Numbered from the stretch's first letter, positions 11,886 through 22,054 are shown. The stretch: DNA of 64,000 nucleotides from Chaetoceros tenuissimus (GCA_021927905.1 BLLK01000028.1:78298-142297); one strand, 5' to 3'. The notes: a model not told the origin generated them from the letters alone. Translations and numbers: made by a program.

Positions 11886-13491
11886 CTATGGAATTGGTAA
11901 GCTCTGTCTTGCCTTCAAGTAAGGTATGATGAAGCTAATCACCAACCACGAGTAAGGAGCTGTAAATACAAAAGAGTCAACGCGGTCCATTATTCCTCCG
12001 TGCTCAGGTAGGAGATCACCAAAGTCCTTGAGTCCACTAGATCTCTTCAACATTGAGGCAGTTAAATCACCCACCAAACCTAGAAAAGCAAGGAACATTC
12101 CATGAATTGGACCAGTGAGAAATGGCCATGGCCACTTCATGACCCAAGCTCCTGCTGTAGAAAATGCAGCTGCAAACAAAGTTCCAGAAAGGAATCCTTC
12201 TACTGTTTTGTTTGGACTAGCTTCTCCAGCAGCCGGAGCGATTACACCGAGCTTTGTTTTACCATACTTTCTACCTCCAAAATATGCTCCTACATCTGAG
12301 AACGCAATACTAATCCATGTCCAAAAAATAAAAATAGCTCCAGCAGTGATTGGAGAATGGACTGCTTTTGGCAAAAAGTCCGGTAAATTGGTGGCCTTTT
12401 CTCCCATTGCTTCTAAAATTGGACCAAGTATAGGTGCAAGTCTCGTAGGTTCACTCGCCCCCAATAATCTTATTCTTACCCAGAAACTTGGAATGTATCC
12501 AAGATAAAACATACCAGTAAATGTAGTGGCAATTTCTGCAATTGTTGCCACCGATCTCCTCATTGTCAAGAACCAAATCATTGCATACGTCGCAAAAGCT
12601 GGAAGGCAAATTTGATGGAGATTCGGAAAGAATAATGCAGTGAGGAACATGGAACATGCACCAAGTACTGAAATTCTTCTGGCCGGATATACACCAGTTC
12701 TCATTACCATTCTATAATATTCAAGCTGCCCCAAAGCTGCAAAGTTTCAAACTTAAGTAATGAATATGAAAGACAATCCAATAGAGATCAATGGTGGTTG
12801 ACGTACCTGTCATGAGTGTAAACAAAGTGGTAAAGATGAAATTTCCTGAGAATACCCATCCAGCAACAACTGCTCCCATTGTTGCGCCAAACAAAACTGA
12901 TCTAGACTTTTTCTTTTCCTTCTTTGTGATTTCTTTCTTTTCCTCCGTTGCTTCAGCCTCGATGATTTCTATAGCAGGTGCCTCCAACTTTGATTTCTCT
13001 AAACATGAAATCATTTTATTACAAGATTCGAGGAGCTCATCTCTAGCAGCGACGCGTTCATCTACATCATCTATAGTCTCGCCATCATTAACATGTGCTA
13101 TATCGACGTATTCTTGGCCTTCCATTATACTCTTTACATTTTTCACTGCAGACAGAGCTTGTAATGCTGCAATCTTTTCTCTCTCGATAGGATCAGTTTG
13201 TCTCCATAGTTTGGTGATGTAATTCACATAGATGTTCATCAGAACTTTCGGCATTTTTCTTTTCTGAATCTTTTCTCCCCCAATCTCATTGGTTTCAGTA
13301 GATGCATATAACTTAGTGTCTGATTGATTTCTATTTGATATTCTATGACTCCTTTTACATGACTCTAAAAGAGGTGCGTTTGAATTGTACACAGATGGTA
13401 CCGCAATAGCCATGGCACGTGGAGAAGGGACTGTGAAGCATTCTACCTTTTTCGTAGCTAAAGCAGCAATGAAAATTGTACTGAGCTGCAT
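11886..13491 (-). CDS. Plastid CDP-diacylglycerol synthase (phosphatidate cytidylyltransferase)
   Basis: Makes CDP-diacylglycerol from phosphatidate and CTP, a precursor of phosphatidylglycerol. Exons on the minus strand are 13491-12807 and 12736-11886 (511 aa), with a 70-bp intron (GTACGT...GCAG). The C-terminal third carries the family signature: SMLKRSSGLKDFGD, then LPEHGGIMDR, with the two Asp residues of the metal site. Upstream, SDVGAYFGGRKYGKTKLG and SPNKTVEGFLSG are also typical. Several membrane segments are visible. The N-terminus MQLSTIFIAALATKKVEC followed by FTVPSPRA is a signal peptide with Phe at the expected cleavage site, which predicts a plastid enzyme. A Lys/Glu-rich stretch separates the presequence from the catalytic part. 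The frame opens further upstream at a TTG, but the ATG at 13491 fits the presequence. Confidence 0.9.
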
Positions 13492-14247
13492 CTTTGGGAA
13501 AATGTAAGCTACTTTCTCTTCTGTCGGCAAACTGAGAATGCTTTTCTACTCAAAACTCAAAATGTCTTGATGTAATATCTGCTATGGTTTTGCACTCCAA
13601 AACTTGACACAATCTGAGAACCCTTATGTGTTGACGACTTCTCAATAAATGATTGCAACTACTCGTATCTTCTCAAGTGCAATATCAGATAACAATGTTG
13701 ACATCAATTGTATCTACTCCAGCCACTGCTTTCAGCGTCAACCGTCAGTCACACTTGAAAACGTATCCGTTTGCTCACTTCGCTTCAACAATTTACGCAC
13801 CTACAAAGTAGCTATGGGTTAGTCTCCATTAGTAGCTAGCTTGGATAAAACGTCATTGGGCAAATAAAGTAGGTAACACTCTCTCTTTTGTCTCGTCTTT
13901 CCCTCGGTTCCATTTGAAAAATGTACTCTTTTAACTCTTTGGTGAGCCACAAGAAAAATACACGGAAAAGATATTACGTATGTTCATATTATATTCTTTA
14001 GCTAGGTTCCATTTCTTTCCCCTTTCTCCAAAAGATAGGAAAAATGGCAACATTACAAATACGCTAGTATCACCACATTTGACATTTAAAACAGGTATTT
14101 GCCGTCAAAATTCTTGTCTCTATTGACTGATTTACTCTGAATAGCCTATTGGCTTAAGGGAAGAATCAATCATTATTCCCAAACGAAAGTACAATGCTTC
14201 GTCAAGTAGAAAGATGTTGAAAACAAGATTAGTGTGAGACCCGAACC
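13492..14247. other. Intergenic, no gene seen
   Basis: Upstream region of the CDP-DAG synthase and downstream of the SDEL protein. No coding potential, RNA gene or repeat was recognised. Confidence 0.6.
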
Positions 14248-14817
14248 TTACAGCTCATCACTTCCTGTCTCCCCACCGTTTTGCTCATGCTCTAATCCCA
14301 ATTGTTTTAACTCCTCAAAAATCAATCGTAATTCTTCTTGCCATGCATCAGGATCGGTTCGAAACATTTTTGCTTCTTCTTCTGACATACCTCCATTCTG
14401 AATTACAGCTTCTAGGATTGCCTGTTGATTTGCCGCAACTTTTTCCCAATCATTTTCATCTGCCTTGGCCAAAAGGTCAAGAGCATCGTTCACGACATCG
14501 GATTGCAAGTCCTGTAGACTCTGATCCATCTCCATTGGATCCATATTGGCAATTTCCTCCATGATTGTATCAAGTTCTTTTAATAATGCAGGATCGTCTC
14601 CCAAAACCACCTTGAGTTCCTCCATCGTTTCCATTCTTTCTTCTGGTGTCATACCTGCAAACATTTGCATAGCTTCATAAAGTTCAGGATCTTCTTGTGA
14701 TAAAGATTGGAGAGAAGGAGGATCAGTGGGCGGTGCCTCCTGTTTTGGGACTCCAAATTGAGCACTAACAGCTGAGAATATTGTAAATATAAGTATTATG
14801 AGTAGAGATTTTGTCAT
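14248..14817 (-). CDS. Secreted-pathway acidic protein with C-terminal SDEL (ER lumen)
   Basis: 189 aa, single exon, function unknown. MTKSLLIILIFTIFSAVSA is a clear signal peptide with cleavage expected before QFGVP; there is no Phe at +1, so the ER rather than the plastid is expected. The mature part is strongly acidic and rich in Glu, Met and Leu, with helical segments such as MTPEERMETMEEL and WEKVAANQQAILEAVI. It ends in SDEL, a KDEL-type retrieval signal variant, which predicts an ER-lumenal protein. No cysteine or catalytic motif is apparent. A calcium-buffering or chaperone-like role can only be guessed from the acidity. Confidence 0.7.
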   Translation of the reverse strand: MTKSLLIILIFTIFSAVSAQFGVPKQEAPPTDPPSLQSLSQEDPELYEAMQMFAGMTPEERMETMEELKVVLGDDPALLKELDTIMEEIANMDPMEMDQSLQDLQSDVVNDALDLLAKADENDWEKVAANQQAILEAVIQNGGMSEEEAKMFRTDPDAWQEELRLIFEELKQLGLEHEQNGGETGSDEL

Positions 14818-15201
14818 CTTTTTATTATTCTAGAATAAGGTAGGTATTTTGTTGTATTCTCTGGTTACTTTTGATGAAATATGATGTTCCTCTTCATCAA
14901 GAAGTTCAATTGGTGCATCGATGCATGTAAATTACTCGTGGATATCTCCAGAACTCATAACCCAATGGAAACAGAAATATGAGCTGTTCGTATTTATGTA
15001 CGACTAAATAGGGGAAATTAGATGCTCCAAAAAGTTGAAATTTTGGTTACGGCACGGTAAAGACATGAGAAAATGAGAAAGTGAAAGAAGGTCGTGGCAC
15101 CTTTCCATTCAAGGATTGATTCACATTTGATGACAACATCAAGTGAAATACACAACAAAGTGTAAAAAGAAAGAATACTTGCACCATTGTAAAACAGGAA
15201 G
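14818..15201. promoter_or_regulatory. Shared 5' region of a divergent gene pair
   Basis: The SDEL protein gene (minus) and the CRAL-TRIO gene (plus) start 384 bp apart and must share upstream DNA. A perfect 12-bp palindrome, TGCATCGATGCA, lies at 14914-14925. No known binding factor is assigned. Confidence 0.4.
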
Positions 15202-16242
15202 ATGAAGTTTGGGAAAAGAGCAAGAAAATCTACTCATGGAGGATCAGTTGTGGTTGATGTAAAAACCACAGAAATTAGGGAATTCCCTGTGATTCTCCCT
15301 TTTGATCCATTGAAACAAGAGAATATTGACTCAGATTCCACAATTACTGACCAGTCATCCTTGACAGATCCATCATGTACTTGTACTGGGATGGGTCACA
15401 AGTCTTTGATGAAGGGTTCATTTGATCCAAAAGAACGTGTCATTCATGTTCATGTGGACAAAGCTGTTGAAGTGACGAAAGCTTCACCAGACGCTTATGC
15501 TTTGTTGCGTGAATTTCCAGAAGCAACCTTGGAGGAATGTATCCGCTTCCTTCATGACCGTAAATATAGCCATGCCAAAGAAAAGATTGGTAAATTCTTG
15601 CAATGGCGGAAAGAATATCTAATGGATCATATTCTAGACGGGATGACTTTTGACAATGATGAACAAGTATTTATGTATGCTATTACACATGGTTTGAAAT
15701 CATTTCCTGATTTGAGTAAAGACATTAAGCTTCCACGCTTTATCAGAATCATTTCTAATCAGGATGGGGATGCGGTGAAATCAAAATCTGGCAAGCGAAT
15801 TGTACAAGTATTTTCCAACATGATTGACCCTGACATTGCACCTCTGGCATTCTATGCATTGGTCTATTCAATCTACTTTTACCTCCATCTACCTCGAAAT
15901 TCATTGGAAGATGTTGTAGTTGTAGCCGATGTACGGAAAGGGGGAGGTTGGGCTAATACAAGCCCCTACAAGATTATGCCTTTTATCAAACAGGCAGCTG
16001 GTCACATGGAATTATTTCCACGTTGCCTTTCCAAATGTCATGTTTATCCAGTACCATCATTTGCCAAAGTCATTTGGCACACCATTAGAAGTTTCTTGAA
16101 AGAGATTGTTGTCAAGAAAGTTGACCTACATTGGGGTAGCTCTAGTATTACTTCAGCTATCCCTCAAAGTCTCGAAGAACATTTTGATCAAAACACGATT
16201 CAAGATTTCGAAAGACATCGAAGGTCAGAATTTGTGGAGTAG
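15202..16242 (+). CDS. CRAL-TRIO (Sec14-like) lipid-binding protein
   Basis: 346 aa, single exon. After a basic and Ser/Thr-rich N-terminus of about 95 residues, a CRAL-TRIO-N-like helical segment follows (LEECIRFLHDRKYSHAKEKI, then FLQWRKEYL). The lipid-binding lobe spans about 170-310 and includes PRFIRIISNQDGDAV, VVVVADVRKGGGW and AAGHMELFPRCLSKCHVYPV, matching the Sec14 pattern in which a conserved Asp-containing strand precedes a helix ending in an LFPxxLxxxxVYNxP-like block. Family members carry phosphoinositides or other small lipids between membranes. There is no signal peptide or membrane segment, so it is probably cytosolic. Ligand unknown. Confidence 0.8.
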   Translation: MKFGKRARKSTHGGSVVVDVKTTEIREFPVILPFDPLKQENIDSDSTITDQSSLTDPSCTCTGMGHKSLMKGSFDPKERVIHVHVDKAVEVTKASPDAYALLREFPEATLEECIRFLHDRKYSHAKEKIGKFLQWRKEYLMDHILDGMTFDNDEQVFMYAITHGLKSFPDLSKDIKLPRFIRIISNQDGDAVKSKSGKRIVQVFSNMIDPDIAPLAFYALVYSIYFYLHLPRNSLEDVVVVADVRKGGGWANTSPYKIMPFIKQAAGHMELFPRCLSKCHVYPVPSFAKVIWHTIRSFLKEIVVKKVDLHWGSSSITSAIPQSLEEHFDQNTIQDFERHRRSEFVE

Positions 16243-16446
16243 AATACTTTTTATTATTACCACAAAGAAAAATACTGATGCTATATATTTAATTCACCAT
16301 CAATGAAAGTGCTTTGGCATATCTCCTAAGCTATCACATGTCATTGAACCAATCGCATCGCTTGATTCAACTCAAGTAATTTACAAATAATATACTAAGA
16401 GAGCTATTATTTTACTCCATACAAGTTTGTAAGGGAAGTTATGTTG

Positions 16447-17154
16447 TTAAGGTACAATTTCAGCGTAGATAATCCCAGGCTCCTGTTCATCATTGTTGTC
16501 GATATTTTCTTCCACAACTTGAATTGGTGTAGCTGTTGGCTCGTTGGGCGGACCAACTATTATTTTTCCACTTTTTACGTTTTCATAGCAGCATTTCTTT
16601 GACACATACCAAATAATTGCAATCAGCATTATTCCAACGGTACCTCCAATGAGAGCATATATTGTTTTATCATCGAGCTGTCGTAAGGAATTATCTGGAA
16701 CAGAGCACATTCCGCATGGTCTAGTGAATTCGTCATTTTCAAAAATACCACATTGCTGCAACTCATGATCATAGAGACAGCAGTTGGAAGTATCTCCACC
16801 ATTGTTAATTGCGCATTGGTGATCCACAAGATCATCTATCCTCGTTGAGTTGTTTACCACGATTGTCTGACCCATTGACGCATCTGGAAACGACACAGTG
16901 CAGTAATTACACAACTGCCGAGTTGGTATTGTTGCTGTTTCAGATGAGCAAACTGCACAGGGTTGATGAAATGTACCACCAAAGTATAAACCACATTGCT
17001 CTGACGAAAGATCATATTCACAACAATCAGATGTGCTATTTGAATCTCTATCCGCACATGAATGCTTCATCAAAGAGTCCAAAGATCCTCTAGTGAAAGG
17101 AGCAGACTCCATCGAAGCCGTAGGATAGAAAGCTTTGCATTGTGTGCAATCCAT
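16447..17154 (-). CDS. Single-pass membrane protein with two Cys-rich repeats
   Basis: 235 aa, unrecognised. It has two tandem modules, each with eight cysteines in the spacing C-x2-C-x26/28-C-x10-CC-x8-C-x11-C-x2-C (about residues 3-71 and 82-152). Each contains a CCxYD-like block and a short terminal CxxC (CAVC, CGMC). A membrane segment (IYALIGGTVGIMLIAIIWYV) follows, then CC, and a cytoplasmic-type tail with a Pro/Glu-rich end. The regular cysteine spacing implies an extracellular disulfide-bonded module. Odd point: the ATG at 17154 leaves no signal peptide, and an in-frame TAA lies just upstream with no acceptor between, so either the protein inserts N-out by its single segment or a 5' exon is arranged in a way not seen here. 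Confidence 0.65.
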   Translation of the reverse strand: MDCTQCKAFYPTASMESAPFTRGSLDSLMKHSCADRDSNSTSDCCEYDLSSEQCGLYFGGTFHQPCAVCSSETATIPTRQLCNYCTVSFPDASMGQTIVVNNSTRIDDLVDHQCAINNGGDTSNCCLYDHELQQCGIFENDEFTRPCGMCSVPDNSLRQLDDKTIYALIGGTVGIMLIAIIWYVSKKCCYENVKSGKIIVGPPNEPTATPIQVVEENIDNNDEQEPGIIYAEIVP

Positions 17155-17554
17155 TTTGTCAAAAATGTGTTAAGTGAAATTAAAACACTAGCTTGAATTG
17201 TGTTAAGGCTCTTAATAATAAAGAGGAACATTCAAATAGTAATGGAGAAAGAAGGAAGGATTTTCAGCGAAGAGGGAAGCTAAAATAGATATGTCCTTTT
17301 TCGGTTAAAAAGACGGTAAACAAAAATGTTGGGATTTTCTTTTCTATTCCGAGTTGTCATTGGTTTCATTGTTGATACGATAGCTTCCTGCATCCTACAT
17401 TAAACAAGTAAAAGAAAGATACAAAGTAAGTAGCGCAAATAAATTAAAAGGCCTTTTACTCTTTCAATGTACTATACACTACTGGAAATGCTAAGGGAAT
17501 CGTTTGAAACTATATTGAAAATCTTTGCCTCACATTTTAAAAACGTCTCAAAGT
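17155..17554. promoter_or_regulatory. Shared 5' region of a divergent gene pair
   Basis: Four hundred bases separate the start of the Cys-rich membrane protein (minus) from the start of the secreted Lys-tail protein (plus). No defined motif was recognised. Confidence 0.4.
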
Positions 17555-18754
17555 ATGAAACTATCTCTCAAGCCTTATCTTCTCTTTCTCGCAGGTATTG
17601 ACTCTGTAATGGGTTCACAGAGATCTTGTGCAATCATTGCTAACAGAGCATCAGGAGAAGTTTCCTTTGTATCTGATACTCAAGATGTATACTCAACTCC
17701 TCTTCCAGGCGCAAATGGTATGAATATCAAATTATGTTCTGTTTTTACACTTCCTAATTCACTCACAGTATACATTACTGTCATAGCTGAGCCAATGTAT
17801 GTGTCTACAAGTGGAGGAAAAATCTTTGTGGGAGACAGAGGAAATGAAAGTGTAGTTGTCTTTGATTCAAACGATGTCGAAGAACCACGTGTGATTGAAG
17901 GAGTAGGATCTGGGATCTTTCATCAATGGAACAATGAAGAATATCTTGTTGTTGCATTGGACGAAATGCAATCAATTGTAATCATATCCATTGACACAGA
18001 AGAGATTCTGAGCACTATTGATCTGACTAACCAAGGATCACTAAGTCTTGCCTCTGATCAGCGACCACATGATATTGTCATTACCAAAGATGATGTTATC
18101 TTTGTTTCTGTGATTGGACCTACTTCTGGAGACGCAATCATTAGAGTTGACATGGATACAATGGCATCATCAGTGAAACTAGATCTACCAATTGGTACTG
18201 ATCCTCATTTGGCGTTAAGTCCAATGACTCCTGAACACTTATACTCTCCTCAACAAGGATTGAATCGCGTAGCTGTTTACAAGTTTGACCTCAGCGAAGC
18301 AGAGGATCCATTGACTATTGATAATGCTCATGGAGTCAGTTCTGACTACAATGGTGATAGATTGTATGTTACCAATATTTCCAATGGTGGTACCGACGCT
18401 CTCTCAACAATTTCTATTGACAAAGATGGACCTTCAGAGTTGATCGGTACCACCGTAGATACACCTGATGCCGTTCCTCACAACATTGCTGTCACAAAGG
18501 ATAACAAGATCTATGTGACTCATTCAGGAGCAACTGCCTCTACTCTATCCCTCTTCGAGCTGGATGAAAACGACCTACCGACTTTTATCAGTACCATTAA
18601 TGTAGGTTTGAATCCTTTTGGCTTAGCTGTTTTGAATTCTAAATGCCCAAACATTATGTCCTCCAAATCTTCCAAGTCATCCAAGTCCGCGAAAGCAAGC
18701 AAAGGTATGAGAGGATCTAAGAGCATGAAGGGATCCAAGTCTCGCCGTATCTAA
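17555..18754 (+). CDS. Secreted beta-propeller-like protein with silaffin-type lysine tail
   Basis: Predicted secreted protein. MKLSLKPYLLFLAGIDSVMGS is a signal peptide; the frame opens earlier at TTG, but the ATG at 17555 fits it. The body has repeated strand patterns such as GGKIFVGDRGNESVVVFD and DNKIYVTHSG, as in YVTN/lactonase-like propellers. An intron is likely at 17718-17786 (69 bp, GTATGA...ATAG), with an alternative acceptor at 17768 (51 bp). Both are multiples of three and contain no stop, so an unspliced message also stays open; spliced length is about 376 aa. The C-terminus has Lys or Arg at every third residue for ten positions (KSSKSSKSAKASK, then a similar run ending SRRI). 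This matches the pentalysine-cluster pattern shown to target silaffins to diatom silica. A cell-wall or silica-vesicle location is inferred. Confidence 0.75.
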   Translation: MKLSLKPYLLFLAGIDSVMGSQRSCAIIANRASGEVSFVSDTQDVYSTPLPGANGMNIKLCSVFTLPNSLTVYITVIAEPMYVSTSGGKIFVGDRGNESVVVFDSNDVEEPRVIEGVGSGIFHQWNNEEYLVVALDEMQSIVIISIDTEEILSTIDLTNQGSLSLASDQRPHDIVITKDDVIFVSVIGPTSGDAIIRVDMDTMASSVKLDLPIGTDPHLALSPMTPEHLYSPQQGLNRVAVYKFDLSEAEDPLTIDNAHGVSSDYNGDRLYVTNISNGGTDALSTISIDKDGPSELIGTTVDTPDAVPHNIAVTKDNKIYVTHSGATASTLSLFELDENDLPTFISTINVGLNPFGLAVLNSKCPNIMSSKSSKSSKSAKASKGMRGSKSMKGSKSRRI

Positions 18755-19187
18755 GATGTTTTGGCCTAGTCGGAAATTGCATAATGAAAAAATATATATA
18801 GAATAAATGATAAAGTGTGAAAGATGACCATATTAATTCTTGTTAAATCTAATAAGTGAAATAGGGAAAAAATGACAAAGGAATGAGAAAAAAAAGATTT
18901 CATTTTTAGAGCTCTCCCTCATCCTTTCTCCTTCTTTTCGATTTGAGATGACCGTTTTACCGTTAAAATTCAAAATGAAATAACTTCTCGATGAGAAGCC
19001 AAAAGCAAGTTGAGAGGATGGTTTTTATTTTATCACTTCTTATACGTAAAGGTACGTTACAGAGAGCTTATGGCTTATGGTCCACCTACATCTCTCCTAT
19101 TTCCCCAATCTACAAAAGGTAACACGCAGAGCATTCACTTGACTCGAGACCTATCCAAAGACTGTAAACGTGCTCCCAATATCTATC
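18755..19187. other. Intergenic, no gene seen
   Basis: AT-rich 3' and 5' flanks between two plus-strand genes. No supported feature. Confidence 0.6.
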
Positions 19188-20903
19188 ATGGTAGCGGAAG
19201 TCAGATCTCGTAAACATATACACGCTGCACCAAAACAGATTGACAATGACACACATGCATTATCTACGCCTAGCAAATATGACGATGGCAAGTCGAAAAG
19301 TAAAAGAATGAATAAGCAAAAGAATTCCTTCAATGTGAAAAAAATTCCATCAACTTTGAGACGAATCTGCTGGAAATTTCATCGTACTGCAAGTGAAAAT
19401 GGCAAAATCAGTAAACGAATGGTTTATCTCCAAGTCACCTTTTTTGTCATGACATTAACGGCACTTTTGTATTCCTTCAAATATATTTCACAACAAAATT
19501 CTAGAAAATTAAGACGGAGAAAAGGGCTCAATCAAATTGTGTTTTTTCCAACAAAATATAGACCACCACAACCTTTGCCAAAACATGTTTTTGATAAAAT
19601 TGCAAGGGTCCTTCCCACAAAGCGATCAGTATATGAACCCGATAAGGTCAATGTTGTCATACCCAGATTTCAAAATATGAAAGATAACTTTTATACTATG
19701 CCAAATATGTTGATTGAGTCTCCAGAACCTGATTATGGCGGGTTGCAAATGACTTTCAAAGACTCCAAGGATCCTCATCCTCACCCTCGAGTTATATTAG
19801 ATGATCCATTTGAGCTTGAAGGACACGTTTACACCAAAGAAGATTGGACAGATGAGAAAGACTCTACATGGGAAGAATACTATGCATTTGATGATGATTA
19901 TGTAAGAGGTACAGCATTTCGTGAAAATGATTTCAATGAATGTCGCAGAAGTGCAATTCATAGAATGTATTTTCCAAGTTGTAACACATTTCATGAAATT
20001 GAGCTGATGAAGGGTGAAAATCGCTTTTTGGGAAGTGGAGCATATCGCGATGCATTTTTGCAACATGAGCGATGGGATCCCGATTTAGTAGTGAAGGTGA
20101 ATAGATATAGAAAGAATCCATTCAAGTATGACAGATTGGAATTTATTCGGATGGATGCAATAGTTATGGAGAGGTTGACCTCAAGTCCTAGAATTGCCGA
20201 TATTTATGGCCACTGCGCATTCTCAGTCTATTCTGAATTCTTACCAAAGGAAGCAGAAGAAAATATTATTCCCGGAGAAGGCGTACTTCCAGAGAAGATT
20301 GAAGAAGATTTGAAATCACACAACGATTACACAATATCAGAAAAATTAGATATGGCATTGCAAATGGCAGAATCTCTTGCTGACTTACATGGTTACAAGG
20401 AAGGAGTGATTGTACATGATGACGTCCAGCTCGCACAATATTTATTTGCTCCAGATGGTAGACTGATTTTGAACGACTTCAACCGTGCTGAATTTATGCT
20501 GTTCGACGAACAAAAAGGCAAGTATTGTAAATACACAAATGGCAAGGGAGCAGGAGACTATCGTGCACCAGAGGAATTCCGAGATGATTGGTTAGATGAA
20601 AAGATTGATGTATGGAGCTACGGAAATAATATCTACGCACTCATCACTGGGCTGTGGCCTCTGTACGAAATGGACGACAAGAAAACAAAGGAAAAACAAA
20701 AGTACTTGATCAACGGAAACCTTGCTTTTCTAGATCCACGCTACAAGGGTCAAAATTATATCCAAGATCAAATGATTGAAATTATGTACGAATGTTGGAA
20801 GTACAAGCCCGAAGAGCGAATGGATATATTTACCGCAGTAAAGAGGTTGCGGGAGACATTGAAAGAGGCGAAAAAGCTAGGAATTTATGATGGCAGATTC
20901 TAG
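19188..20903 (+). CDS. Membrane-anchored protein kinase-like protein
   Basis: 571 aa with type II topology. A basic N-terminal tail is followed by one membrane segment at about 80-103 (YLQVTFFVMTLTALLYSF), then a Pro-rich spacer and a C-terminal kinase-like domain (about 280-560). Visible kinase landmarks are a glycine loop GSGAYRDAF, the VAIK-type Lys in VVKVNRY, a catalytic-loop equivalent VHDDVQLAQYLF, a DFG equivalent NDFNRAE, the APE motif RAPEEF and DVWSYGNNIYALITG. The catalytic Asp and the metal Asp are present. HRD reads HDD, the catalytic-loop Lys and Asn are Gln, and DFG reads DFN, so activity is uncertain. A kinase domain behind a type II anchor would face the ER/Golgi lumen or the outside. 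The frame opens at GTG; the first ATG is at 19188. Confidence 0.75.
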   Translation: MVAEVRSRKHIHAAPKQIDNDTHALSTPSKYDDGKSKSKRMNKQKNSFNVKKIPSTLRRICWKFHRTASENGKISKRMVYLQVTFFVMTLTALLYSFKYISQQNSRKLRRRKGLNQIVFFPTKYRPPQPLPKHVFDKIARVLPTKRSVYEPDKVNVVIPRFQNMKDNFYTMPNMLIESPEPDYGGLQMTFKDSKDPHPHPRVILDDPFELEGHVYTKEDWTDEKDSTWEEYYAFDDDYVRGTAFRENDFNECRRSAIHRMYFPSCNTFHEIELMKGENRFLGSGAYRDAFLQHERWDPDLVVKVNRYRKNPFKYDRLEFIRMDAIVMERLTSSPRIADIYGHCAFSVYSEFLPKEAEENIIPGEGVLPEKIEEDLKSHNDYTISEKLDMALQMAESLADLHGYKEGVIVHDDVQLAQYLFAPDGRLILNDFNRAEFMLFDEQKGKYCKYTNGKGAGDYRAPEEFRDDWLDEKIDVWSYGNNIYALITGLWPLYEMDDKKTKEKQKYLINGNLAFLDPRYKGQNYIQDQMIEIMYECWKYKPEERMDIFTAVKRLRETLKEAKKLGIYDGRF

Positions 20904-21051
20904 AATCAGTTGTAATTTATAAGAATGCATTTTTCAACTAAGAATCTTGCCTTTTCCTTCATCATTGCGTATTTAAATGGACAATTATATTTTATCAACA
21001 ATAGTTTATGATCTATGCAATTCTTTTTAAAAAATTTTACAAGAAGAGAAT

Positions 21052-22054
21052 TTATAGATCATCACGCAAGTCAGTGCATCCATTCTCTTGTAGCTTAACC
21101 CATGCCTTGGTGAAATCTTCAAAGAAAACAGATTGGTCCTTAGCATATGCCTCAACATGCTGCTTGAATGGATCCTCCAACAAAGCCAAATCGGAAATAA
21201 GCATAACAGTTCCACTCTCCTTATTACGGTTCTGTGGACATCCCTGTGCAGTAGTCTCTGCTTCATACTTCTTGCTCAACATTTCAGTGAAGTAAGAGTT
21301 ATCAAACTTGAGGTAATCATCGGTCCACTTTCCTTCGAATCCACTTCTGTCTGCGTGCATTGCTCCAACAGTGTGTGCCCCAGAAAGTGCAACAATATCC
21401 TTATCATCGAATCCCTTTGGATGGAAAATTTCGCGCAAGTGTGGGCATCCCTTGTCTCCATCTGGAAGACGTCCTACTTGACTTTCAACAGATTCATCTG
21501 CAGATGCTGCATCCTTTCTTCCGAAACGAGTTGGGATCTTTGGTCCTCCCTGTTTATTTCCAAAGAGAAAAGAAAGTTAGATCGAAGTAAAAAAAAAAGT
21601 CATTTTGATGTATAACACCAGGTGCTAAATCACATAAGCCATGAACATGAATTCGAGATGCCAAGGATATATCAAATACATTATCAAGAATGTGAGGTTC
21701 AATACGCGCATTTGAAAAGTCAAGACTCACCATAACTTCGATAGCAACGTTAGCAGCAAGAGTCCAAAGATCAGCGTTGGAAATTACATCAGGACAGTAT
21801 TTCTCACTGATTGGCTTTAGCAAATCAAGGGCAACAGTAGGGAGACCGGCGTTTGCACCGAAAGCTCCCTCTCCAGCCTCAGCAAAACGCATAGCAGCAT
21901 TTGGGCATCCTCCGGTCAACTTTCCAGTGGAGAATACACCAGCATCGTGCCATGAAAGACGAATAAGAATTGGTCCGCAGTTCTTCTCCTTGACGAGAGC
22001 AGTAAGATCGTCAATGATTGCCTGAAGCTGTTTGTTGCTGGTAGAGTTTCCCAT
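21052..22054 (-). CDS. Ascorbate peroxidase
   Basis: Haem peroxidase that reduces hydrogen peroxide with ascorbate. Exons on the minus strand are 22054-21731 and 21549-21052 (273 aa), with a 181-bp intron (GTGAGT...ACAG), one of the longer ones here. Distal site LIRLSWHDAG supplies the catalytic Arg32, Trp35 and His36; proximal site LSGAHTVG supplies the haem-ligand His; FEGKW supplies the conserved Trp. The blocks NADLWTLAANVAIE and GRKDA are typical of class I peroxidases. There is no presequence (MGNSTSNKQLQ), so it is probably cytosolic. It converges with the kinase-like gene, with stops about 150 bp apart. The first codons of exon 2 (GGPKIP) complete the MGGPK motif across the splice. 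Confidence 0.93.
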
